From contig BTPG01000003.1 of NCBI GenBank assembly GCA_036245525.1, positions 212,219,945 through 212,283,944 on the forward strand: DNA of 64,000 nt. Direction: 5' to 3'. A model generated the notes under the pieces. That model did not search any database. It was not told where the DNA came from and saw only the letters and a list, made by a program, of their open reading frames with translations. Every line of letters begins with the position of its first letter. Within the stretch, counting starts at the first letter, position 1. This document shows, in pieces, positions 40,951 through 48,346 of this stretch. A program made the translations under genes and the position numbers. The DNA is from Semisulcospira habei (Eukaryota; Mollusca; Gastropoda; Semisulcospiridae).

Positions 40951-42192
40951 ATGGCAGCGGGAGGATTTAATCATGAAGATTTTGAAATGGATGACACGTA
41001 TGATTTTGGTAATACAACATATATGACAGATATGACTGGTACAAGAAATATTTACAGTTTACGTCATGAACTTTTAGAAACCAAAGTGAACTCATTTTAT
41101 GATCATGTTGGTGGCCGCCCAGACAACGTAGACCCTAACCAGTTTGAACTTGATGGCAAGGGTCATTTATATTTAAATACTGTTGACAAAGGAAAAGTAC
41201 TATTGACTAACAAAAAAGACCCTAGTAGGTTTAGGGCTTTAAGTACAATAAAAAATGAAGGTGGTGTTGGTGCCTTGCGTCAACTTGGAATTGGAGGGTC
41301 TCCTGTCACGCCAAGACTGGCTAGTGTTCTTCACGACACGCAAACAAAGTTGCCAACAGGACAAGAGATTGAAATGGCACCTGTAACAAGCCTACCAGAA
41401 ATAGCAAACACAGTGATACAAGAAACCTCATTTACTGAAGGGCAATTAAATGACGCTATTAAAACAATAGACGACCCACCTTTGTCAATGAGGGAGATTA
41501 TGGGATTGGATAAATCACTGCAGACAATAAGAGGTGAGATGGTTAATAATCTTGCCAAACTAGGTGAGCTTGATAAACACATTGAACGTGAAAAAGAGAA
41601 ACTGGCTACCGCAGACAATGGAAATCTTGACACAGAAATGAAAGAAAGAATCCAACACAGATTAAATGATTTGCAGATAGAAAGATCAGGACGGTTAGAA
41701 ACAATTAGTATTGGAAGACAAAAACTAAAATCACAGGTCAACAGAATTAGAGAAACTATTCAGAAAATACTTCACGAAGACACAACTCTGGCTGAGAGAC
41801 TAAAAACACTTTTCAGAGAACAGGGTATTACAATTGCTAGTTTAATTACTGCTCTTGGGTTTATTATCAGTACTGTTGTGTTGGCTGTCTCCGGCAGTGG
41901 TGGTGGAGCACCCCTGGCACCAGCACCACCAACCCCTGGCCCCCCGGCTCCAACAGACCCAAAAGACTTACAGTCATGGGTAAAGAAACAACTGTCTCAC
42001 ATATCAGACTTGCTTAAAAAATTGGCTGTGAAAGCAGTGGACGCTTTGCCTGGCATTATAGGCACTGTTGTCAGTTGGCTGATTACTACTACAGCAAAGG
42101 TAGTTGGGTTTATGGCAGAACATGTGTGGGTCTTTTTGGTTACAATAGGAGGGTTGATGGTGGGTTATTTAATGAAACAGATAAAGAAGTAA
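40951..42192 (+). CDS. Polinton membrane protein with coiled coil, 413 aa
   Basis: ATG at 40951. Residues 1-160 are polar. Residues about 180-290 form a long charged helical region (ELDKHIEREKEKLATADNGN to NRIRETIQKILHEDTTLAER), probably coiled coil. LKTLFREQGITIASLITALG starts the first membrane segment (about 286-310). A Gly/Pro/Ala linker follows, then an amphipathic helix (LQSWVKKQLSHISDLLKKLA) and further hydrophobic helices to VGYLMKQIKK. The LFREQGITIASLI block recurs, as I recall, in many invertebrate Polinton proteins. A membrane-active virion protein is plausible. The last 24 bases overlap the 420-aa gene on the other strand. Confidence 0.8.
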   Translation: MAAGGFNHEDFEMDDTYDFGNTTYMTDMTGTRNIYSLRHELLETKVNSFYDHVGGRPDNVDPNQFELDGKGHLYLNTVDKGKVLLTNKKDPSRFRALSTIKNEGGVGALRQLGIGGSPVTPRLASVLHDTQTKLPTGQEIEMAPVTSLPEIANTVIQETSFTEGQLNDAIKTIDDPPLSMREIMGLDKSLQTIRGEMVNNLAKLGELDKHIEREKEKLATADNGNLDTEMKERIQHRLNDLQIERSGRLETISIGRQKLKSQVNRIRETIQKILHEDTTLAERLKTLFREQGITIASLITALGFIISTVVLAVSGSGGGAPLAPAPPTPGPPAPTDPKDLQSWVKKQLSHISDLLKKLAVKAVDALPGIIGTVVSWLITTTAKVVGFMAEHVWVFLVTIGGLMVGYLMKQIKK

Positions 42193-43431
42193 AACCCCTA
42201 ATCCTGTTAGACCTATTACCAATGCAGTTCTTTCTGACTCATGTGTGTCAGGGGTTGGTGTAGGGGTTACCGCTTGTATGAGTGCCGGTGTTGGGGCCGG
42301 GGCCGGGGTCGGGGCCGGGGGCGGGGTTGTTACCGTCTGTAATGGTTTTAACGGCTGTACGTGTGTGGTTGTGGCCCCTAAGTTTACAGATTGATTGAGA
42401 CCGAGTTTTTGACCAACACCTGCAACAATGATTTCATTATTATAATTTGTTATTGTACCCATTTGGAGTTGAAGGTCAGATGGTAACATGTATAACCCGA
42501 TGCCAACTACAAAGTCAACTTTTGATCTGGCATATCTGAGTACGTCTTGATAGCGTTGTATGCTAGATGGGAGATCAACTGTTGAGTTAATTGAATCTTC
42601 AAGATTTGCAAGAAACTGTTTTTGTGCTTCAAATTTACCACTTCCATTCAAAATGTTTGATTTTGTTAGTGATTGTGCACCTAGTATACACCAGACATAT
42701 GTTCTGATAGACTCATTGACGCGCTCGACTCCTGCTTGAGTAAACCCGTCAGATTTATCTAAAATAAATGTGGTCCAGGCATTAGTCTGCTTCTGCTCTA
42801 TTGATCCTATCCAAACTTGTGATTTTGATGAGAATGAAGTGTAACCAGGGTAATAATCTTGTGGGTATTGTCTGTGACTCAAAGCGTAATACAATGTACC
42901 CATGCCTTTGTGATCATCAAGTTTTTGTGTGAAGTCATACTTAGTGCTTATGTTAAATTCATTACAAATGCGTTCAAACGCTTTCATATCCATGGGGTTG
43001 TTATACCTGTTGAAACTGGATTCAGTGGGTAATGGTGTATGCAGTTCTGACAATATGCGTCTAAGCTGGTAATAAACATGGATACGGTAGACAGACCTAA
43101 TCAGTTTGTTTGAGTGATTCAAATGATCTGTAAATGAAACACCACAGCCTGTAGTTGAACATAGTATTGCAAAGTTGAGTTGGTTTTGAAACATCTGTAG
43201 TGGACTTGAAGACCACTTTCTTGCAGTTGAGTCGTCTGTTATTGGAGGGTTTAGATAATGGTCAAATGGATTTGGTACTTTGACTTGGAATAGATCTTGT
43301 TCAGACACAGCTATGTCAAGCTGATTTAGTTGAATTATTTTCTGTTCATAAGTAGGTGCGACATTGTATTTGGCATCCACATTAAATTGAAATGCGTTTG
43401 TAGTGGTAATGGTTGGTGATTTAAATTCCAT
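42169..43431 (-). CDS. Polinton C-tail-anchored protein with Pro-rich stalk, 420 aa
   Basis: ATG at 43431. Residues 1-345 form a folded-looking domain with a Cys pair (FAILCSTTGCGVSF), many aromatic residues and several NxS/T sites. About 45 residues of Pro/Ala/Thr-rich stalk follow (PPPAPTPAPAPTPALIQA), then a single C-terminal hydrophobic helix (TALVIGLTGLGVLLLYLF) ending the protein. No signal peptide is seen, so topology is uncertain. The layout resembles a membrane-displayed or virion-anchored protein, but no family was recognised and no role in entry can be claimed. Convergent overlap with the 413-aa gene. Confidence 0.75.
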   Translation of the reverse strand: MEFKSPTITTTNAFQFNVDAKYNVAPTYEQKIIQLNQLDIAVSEQDLFQVKVPNPFDHYLNPPITDDSTARKWSSSPLQMFQNQLNFAILCSTTGCGVSFTDHLNHSNKLIRSVYRIHVYYQLRRILSELHTPLPTESSFNRYNNPMDMKAFERICNEFNISTKYDFTQKLDDHKGMGTLYYALSHRQYPQDYYPGYTSFSSKSQVWIGSIEQKQTNAWTTFILDKSDGFTQAGVERVNESIRTYVWCILGAQSLTKSNILNGSGKFEAQKQFLANLEDSINSTVDLPSSIQRYQDVLRYARSKVDFVVGIGLYMLPSDLQLQMGTITNYNNEIIVAGVGQKLGLNQSVNLGATTTHVQPLKPLQTVTTPPPAPTPAPAPTPALIQAVTPTPTPDTHESERTALVIGLTGLGVLLLYLFH

Positions 43432-43455
43432 CCTTTTTTATATGAGATAATAAAA
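43432..43455. promoter_or_regulatory. 24-bp divergent promoter region
   Basis: Only 24 bases separate the start codons of the 420-aa (-) and 236-aa (+) genes. The sequence is CCTTTTTTATATGAGATAAT with AAAA, giving TATAAAAAAGG in one direction and ATAATAAAAATG in the other. Confidence 0.65.
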
Positions 43456-44166
43456 ATGTTTATTACCTTAACAAATCTTGACACAAGCAAACCAGTGTGG
43501 TTAACTAATGGGATTGATAATCGTGATGGTAGCAAGTCTGTAGCTATCCATGAAATGTTCTACACAGTAAAATGGTTTAATGTAGAAGATGATATATATA
43601 ATAAAGTAATTTTTGGAGGTAAGACTGAAGCTTTACCGCCTGGTTATTATGACTTTTGTACTATAGCTGAATGGTTTCAAAGTAATTTTAAAATTAAAGC
43701 AACTTTAAATCCAGCTAACCTACTTGTTACATTAGAATCTCCGACACAAGATTGGTTAAAGATCTCAGATAGATTTGCATATTTACTTGGATTTTATATT
43801 GACGAAGATTGGTATAGATCAGATGATTTAGATGAAGCTATGTTTGGTATTATAACAATGAAGACAAAAAAACTTAAAATAACTGGAAAACGTCCTGTCA
43901 ATTTGTCAGTACACAGAGTGCTAAATGTTTATTTGAAAGAACTAAACACATCTGAGAATGTTCACAATGGAAAGCCTTCAACTTTGTTGAGATGCTTACC
44001 AACTGGAACAGCTCCGTATTGTGAAAGTGTAGTTGTTAGATTTCCTAATTTGCAGTTTAAAAAATTAGGTTCCAGTTTCTTTGAGTCACTGAGTATATCT
44101 GTAACTAATCAGGATGACAAACCAGTTCTTATGCATGATTTTAGTGTTGTGTTAGAAGTTAAATAA
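43456..44166 (+). CDS. Candidate penton-like minor capsid protein, 236 aa
   Basis: ATG at 43456 in GATAATAAAAATGTTT. Predicted beta-rich. PPGYYDFCTIAEWFQSNFKI, then LLVTLESPTQDWLKISDRFA with YLLGF, and LSVHRVLNVYLKELN followed by LLRCLPTG and a C-terminal QDDKPVLMHDFSVVLEV. This order (…GYY…I; L.LLGF; …VYxx; L.RxLP; …V.L.V) is what I associate with a single-jelly-roll-like structural protein in invertebrate Polintons. The length fits the minor capsid (penton) of about 250 aa. The assignment is inference from pattern and context. Confidence 0.55.
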   Translation: MFITLTNLDTSKPVWLTNGIDNRDGSKSVAIHEMFYTVKWFNVEDDIYNKVIFGGKTEALPPGYYDFCTIAEWFQSNFKIKATLNPANLLVTLESPTQDWLKISDRFAYLLGFYIDEDWYRSDDLDEAMFGIITMKTKKLKITGKRPVNLSVHRVLNVYLKELNTSENVHNGKPSTLLRCLPTGTAPYCESVVVRFPNLQFKKLGSSFFESLSISVTNQDDKPVLMHDFSVVLEVK

Positions 44167-44186
44167 TTTTATTTTTGTTTATAAAA

Positions 44187-44855
44187 ATGAGTGGTCTTGG
44201 TCCGAAGCGAACAATCATACCAGTTGCATGTCCAGTAACAGAATTGAAAGATTTGGCAGACGTACAGGATTTTGAGAAAGAAGGGGAAATTGGAGAAATA
44301 TATGGTTTTGAACTTGATTCAAATGGCATGTACAAGAGGAAAGTAATTGTTGACATGAAAGACGGTGAAAAACAGATTCCTAAACTTGGTCAGTTGCGTG
44401 ATGTTACTGTACCTACTCCACCTGTAAATAATGCGCCTTACAACTTAATACATGTGGGTAGTAAGTGGGTGGTTTCACCTGTGCCTGTTCCACCACCCAC
44501 AATTGACTGGGACATAAAGTTGGAATTTATTAGTCCTTATGTATACACTGATGACGAAGGTGCCTTAGTGTTTAGGAAGGTTGTTAACTCGGGGCCGCTT
44601 ATTGTAAGCCTTGTTCCAAGCTTTGCTTCAGACGACAATAGCAGAGAAAAACTGAAAGTTGAAAATTATGAGAGACGGAGATATCTTCTTACACATAGGA
44701 AGGGTAGGTCTGATGCGAAGGTCGTGTTTGCACCAATAAACTTTCCCATCGCAAGAGAAGCGACAATAGTATTTGAAATTATCATGAGATCAGTAACTAC
44801 TGCTAAAGAGGCTCAAATTGCACAAGAATTAAACTTACATGGAATGAAACAGTGA
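44187..44855 (+). CDS. Polinton protein, 222 aa, unknown
   Basis: ATG 44187 follows TTTATAAAA. The N-terminal half is acidic (DLADVQDFEKEGEIGEIYGF); a Pro/Val linker (SPVPVPPPTIDW) leads to a beta-rich C-terminal half (KLEFISPYVYTDDEGALVFR, GPLIVSLVPSF, EATIVFEIIMRSV). No motif was recognised. It lies in the plus-strand structural block after the penton-like candidate, so a virion protein is plausible. It ends ATGAAACAGTGA, where the next ORF begins one base earlier in another frame. Confidence 0.65.
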   Translation: MSGLGPKRTIIPVACPVTELKDLADVQDFEKEGEIGEIYGFELDSNGMYKRKVIVDMKDGEKQIPKLGQLRDVTVPTPPVNNAPYNLIHVGSKWVVSPVPVPPPTIDWDIKLEFISPYVYTDDEGALVFRKVVNSGPLIVSLVPSFASDDNSREKLKVENYERRRYLLTHRKGRSDAKVVFAPINFPIAREATIVFEIIMRSVTTAKEAQIAQELNLHGMKQ

Positions 44856-45064
44856 CAGAGTCATCAAAGGTCTTTATTGCTATTACAAAAAATAATGATG
44901 TTATTAATGTTTCGAGCAGTGTTCCAGCTGTCAAGGTGGTGGTTGACAAAACAACTTTTGTTCGTCTAACTTACATAAACCTTGAACACATTGATCTTGT
45001 TGCATTTTATTATGCCAGCAAATTGTATACTTTTGAAGAGTTGCAAAATGTAATTGCTGATTAA
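44852..45064 (+). CDS. Polinton small protein, 70 aa, no ATG
   Basis: Open from an upstream stop at 44804 to TAA at 45062-45064, but with no ATG in frame before most of the ORF. The position where an overlapping start would be expected reads GTG (44852), overlapping the previous TGA. It is predicted beta-rich (SKVFIAITKNNDVINVSSSV, then VVVDKTTFVRLTYINLEHID). It could be expressed from GTG, by a frame change from the upstream gene, or it may have lost its start. Stop followed by ATAAAAAAAATA. Confidence 0.5.
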   Translation: MTESSKVFIAITKNNDVINVSSSVPAVKVVVDKTTFVRLTYINLEHIDLVAFYYASKLYTFEELQNVIAD

Positions 45065-45092
45065 ATAAAAAAAATATTTGTCAATAAAAAAA

Positions 45093-45779
45093 ATGGTAAA
45101 CTTCTATCCGCAACTACCAACGCTTGATCCGACTGAAACAAATGAGATGACTAAAACAACACTTGCGCCTGATCCACATATGCCAATTGCATCAGATAAA
45201 ACATTACAGGCAGATGCATTCAGATTAAATAATATTACAGAAGCTTTGAAATATTTGGAAAGTGAAGAGGCTAAGTACTCACGGTGCAAAAGGAGGTATA
45301 AGTCAGTATTTAATTCTGTTCAAAACACTTCTATGGCTATTGGTGCAGTTTCAGCTTCATGTTCTGTAGGGGGTATTGTTCTGTTCGCCACAGGAATTGG
45401 GAGTTTGGCTGGAATAGCAGTTGAGGGTGTTAGCGTTGCTACATGCCTGGCTTGCTTTGGTTTGGAAGCCTTGAACAAGAGGTTTCACACGAAATTACAG
45501 AAACATGAAGCATTGAGTACGCTTGCTGGTGCAAAGCTGAGCAGTATGAAACTTATTATCAGTAAGGCATTGAATGATAATTTTATTGATGATGAAGAAT
45601 TTAAGCGCGTCCAAGATGATTTGAAAAACTACAAGAAACAGAAATCTGAAATACAGAATAAAATGCGTAGTCAATCTCCCGTCAATGTTGAAGAACTGAA
45701 GGCCAGTTTTTTAGCAGAGGGAAAAAGGATAGGGGTACAGGAAACCACAGAAAAACTACACAATCTTTTAAACAAATAA
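45093..45779 (+). CDS. Polinton protein with hydrophobic hairpin, 228 aa
   Basis: ATG 45093 in GTCAATAAAAAAAATGG; the open frame extends upstream only via a non-ATG codon. A polar Pro/Thr-rich N-terminus leads to ITEALKYLESEEAKYSRCKR and a Gly/Ala/Ser-rich hydrophobic hairpin (SMAIGAVSASCSVGGIVLFA, then GIGSLAGIAVEGVSVATCLA). Then come helices KLQKHEALSTLAGAKLSSMK and FIDDEEFKRVQDDLKNYKKQ. I recall this architecture in many invertebrate Polinton loci. Function unknown; the membrane hairpin suggests membrane disruption or anchoring. The stop is embedded in AAATAAAAA. Confidence 0.78.
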   Translation: MVNFYPQLPTLDPTETNEMTKTTLAPDPHMPIASDKTLQADAFRLNNITEALKYLESEEAKYSRCKRRYKSVFNSVQNTSMAIGAVSASCSVGGIVLFATGIGSLAGIAVEGVSVATCLACFGLEALNKRFHTKLQKHEALSTLAGAKLSSMKLIISKALNDNFIDDEEFKRVQDDLKNYKKQKSEIQNKMRSQSPVNVEELKASFLAEGKRIGVQETTEKLHNLLNK

Positions 45780-45835
45780 AAATCAGATTTGGTAATCAAT
45801 CAATATTTTTGTCATATGCTTCGCAGAGAGATGAC

Positions 45836-45901
45836 ATGTCATTTACACCACTTGTGCCTGATTATTTAGTCCCATCTGCACCACCTCCAGAGTACTACTG
45901 A
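45836..45901 (+). CDS. 21-codon ORF with overlapping PSAP and PPEY motifs
   Basis: ATG 45836 to TGA 45899-45901 encodes MSFTPLVPDYLVPSAPPPEY plus a final Tyr. PSAP is a TSG101/ESCRT-I-binding late-domain motif and PPEY fits PPxY for NEDD4-type ligases. The frame is open further upstream (from before 45780) without an ATG, so it could also be the end of a frame-changed or spliced product of the 228-aa gene. The motifs are seen; expression and function are inference. Confidence 0.45.
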   Translation: MSFTPLVPDYLVPSAPPPEYY

Positions 45902-46186
45902 GAAAAAAAAGTTTTTTTATTGTCCTTGTATCTTGATAAAACTGTCTCAGTGTCTTGGGACTTGAGTCAAGTTGTTGTAAGAACTTGGGGTAAGTACTTG
46001 TAAGAACTTAGGGTAAGTACTTGTAAGAACTTAGGGTAAGTAATTAATAAGTTCTTATGACAACACACTTAAAGGTTACCTCTGCAGGTTCCTAAAAGTT
46101 AGTTGCAACTTGTTAATAAGTATTAAGTTTCACTTGGCATCACTTGATCAGGTTCATGATTAGGTGTTGTCAGAGACAATAGTTAT
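45902..46186. other. Non-coding right arm of the Polinton
   Basis: Holds a roughly 24-bp tandem repeat, TAAGAACTTAGGGTAAGTAC (about 45973-46050, three copies), and an A-run/T-run hairpin at 45902-45921. Confidence 0.7.
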
Positions 46187-46394
46187 AGAGAAAGATAATA
46201 GGAGACCCGTAAGATAATCAGATCAATAAGGCCGCATCAGTCATACTCATCACTTTTTAAAAATCAAAGGGTTGATTCAGAATTAACGGGGGTAAAATTG
46301 GGGTCAAAATTTTGATATTAAAAATGGCGTAAATTAATGACTGATGCGGCTCTATTGAATTCATTGTCTTACGGGTCTCCTATTATCTTTCTCT
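46187..46394. repeat. Right terminal snap-back palindrome of the Polinton
   Basis: AGAGAAAGATAATAGGAGAC and CCGTAAGA at 46187-46214 are mirrored at 46367-46394. GCCGCATCAGTCAT near 46231 is mirrored by ATGACTGATGCGGC near 46338. The central loop is A/T-rich. Confidence 0.92.
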
Positions 46395-46400
46395 TTATCT
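46395..46400. repeat. Polinton target-site duplication, right copy
   Basis: TTATCT directly abuts CTTTCTCT and matches 30213-30218. Confidence 0.88.
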
Positions 46401-48249
46401 CCATTGCTGTCGAATATCCGGTACAGGATATCTCTTCTGGTCTCGAAGGTTATCTCTTTACCCTTTCGCGTCACGGGCTCGGTCTGACCTCGGAACTTGT
46501 CAAGCGTGGGGTCGGCTCTCTGTAGCTCCACCAGCCTGTCCTTATTCACCACAGCTGTTTCCGTATTGTCCGCCACTTTTAAAGATATGGTCTGGTGACT
46601 CTTCTTTGCTTGACTTCTTGTGGTAACTGCACATGTTTCAGGTCTCCATTTTGGATCTTGATCGTGTGCGTTTCTGGCACCATCAATGTTCCCGATGATG
46701 AGGTCGTAGACTGGTGTCTTCACGCACAATGCCTTCACCTCTCCTCTCAGGTACGGGTTGTCGACGCTGACATTGGCAAGTGGGATAGTCCTCACAGTAC
46801 CGTCGGCCAAAATGAGGGTGGTCCACTCCTGTAGTTTCTGGTCTTGAGTTACTAAGTCCTCTCTCACGATGATGCAGCTACAACCAGTGTCTCTCAACAC
46901 TCTCACTGATGCTTTGCCGACGAATCCTGACACCACCTGCATGTTCGGCACTTCATTCTCAGGCAGCGCAATGTTTGACACTGGTAAAAATGTAGCCCCA
47001 TCTCCTGCTGGGATACGTCCATTCTTTCTGAAAGATTCAATCAGCTCCGGTGTCGCCTGCCTTTCTCTAGATTCAAAGTCACTGGATGACGTCACATCAT
47101 TGGCTAATACAGCGGCGGCTCTGTGTTGAGACGTGGTGCTGCTTCTGCCTGCTATTCTGCGATCTTGGTTGGATCTTCTGATGTTGTCGCCTCGGGGAAC
47201 ATCTTTAGAAGGACGCTGTATCGCCTTGTGACCTTTCTTTACGCTGAGAAAACATGTCAGGTTCTCCACCGGCTTGTATTTCGGAGTGTCTCTGACATTG
47301 TGGATTTCCTCGGCTGGTGCAGACACACGCTGCGGCTTACTGGATCCGAACTTCTTGTTGTGGGCGTCAAGGTATTTTTGAGTGAAGTCGGCCAGGGCCT
47401 TTAGGGACTGGTCTTTTTGCTCTCTGAGGTGGGCGGCCAGGTCCTTAGAACATGCGTTGAAGACTTGTTCATTGATGATGAGGTCACACAGGTCCTGGTA
47501 ATCATTTTTTTTAAACCAGCCAGCTCTATCCATTTCTCCAGGTAGCTTCTGATTCTTTCGATGAATAGGCCGGGTGTTTCTCCTTCTTCAGGCTTGCAGT
47601 TCCGAAATTTTAGCCTGTAACCCTCTTCAGTGAAGTCGTACTGTCTCAGCAGGGCGGCTTTCAACTGCGAATAATCTTCGGCTTCTTCTCTTGGCAAGCG
47701 GGTGTAAAAATTCAAGCGCTTTGCCAGTTAAAAGTGCGCTCAGTTTGATAGCCCAAGTCTCTTGTCTCCAGTTATTACTGCTTGCGAAGCGCTCGAATCG
47801 CTCCAGATAAGCATCCATCTTATCTGAATTTTCTGCGAAAGGTTTTAGCTTAGGCTTACGGGCTGTTTGCTCTCTGCTGGCTAATGCTGTTGCTACATTA
47901 GCCCTCTGGCTCTGTTCCTCTATCCCCATCTGCTTTAGATGAATTTCGTGTTGACGCTGCCTCTCTTCCTCTTCTCGCTGTTTCTCTTCCTCTTCTCTCT
48001 CTTCTTCTCGCTGTTTCTCTGCCTCTCTTCGCTGTTCCTCTGCTTCTTCTCGTTGAATTTCGAGTTTCCTGATTTCACGCTCTTTGGCTCTTTCTTCTCT
48101 CTCCAGTCTCTTTTTTCTTCTTTCTCCTCTCTCTCCAGTCTCTTCTTTTCTTCTCTCTCTAATCTCTCCCTTTCTCTCTCCTTTACAAACTCGAGGAGTT
48201 GAGCTCCTTCGAGTCCACATTCCTTTCCAATTTTCAGGAATGTCTCCAT
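46401..48249 (-). pseudogene. Gypsy gag and aspartic protease
   Basis: Starts METFLKIGKECGLEGAQLLE at 48249, followed by a long Glu/Arg-rich coiled-coil gag region that changes frame several times. Gag core motifs include MDAYLERFERFA and FIERIRSYLEKW. A degenerate zinc-knuckle-like CFLSVKKGHKA follows. The protease active site is VLRDTGCSCIIV. Further on, YDLIIGNIDGARNAHDQDP and the VELQRADPTLDKF linker precede integrase in Gmr1-like elements; here it runs into the Polinton terminus. Removing the insertion and one duplication copy makes the flanking frames continuous. Not functional as it stands. Confidence 0.85.
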
Positions 48250-48325
48250 TTCTTATGTCGCCATCTCTGCGTTTCACTGCTGGCTGTTTTCTCCTGCTAC
48301 CCTTTCCACTGAACCAACTGAAGAA

Positions 48326-48343
48326 GTCCCGTCGGAGGTGCCA
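48326..48343 (-). other. Candidate gypsy primer-binding site
   Basis: On the minus strand TGGCACCTCCGACGGGAC lies three bases after the 5' LTR end (...TTAACA). Begins TGG as expected for complementarity to a tRNA 3' CCA; the tRNA was not identified. Confidence 0.6.
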
Positions 48344-48346
48344 ATA

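Larger units (their letters stand above)
30223..46394. mobile_element. Polinton/Maverick DNA transposon (adintovirus-like)
   Basis: About 16.2 kb, bounded by AGAGAAAG at the left and its inverse CTTTCTCT at the right (AG...CT ends as known for Polintons), with TTATCT duplications outside. It contains protein-primed PolB, retrovirus-like integrase, A32-type ATPase, candidate capsid proteins and small membrane proteins, which together define the class. It is more A/T-rich than the host flanks. It splits the gypsy reading frame between protease and integrase. An adenain-like protease was not found. Integrase and one small membrane gene are frame-broken, so this copy is probably not autonomous as assembled. 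Confidence 0.92.
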
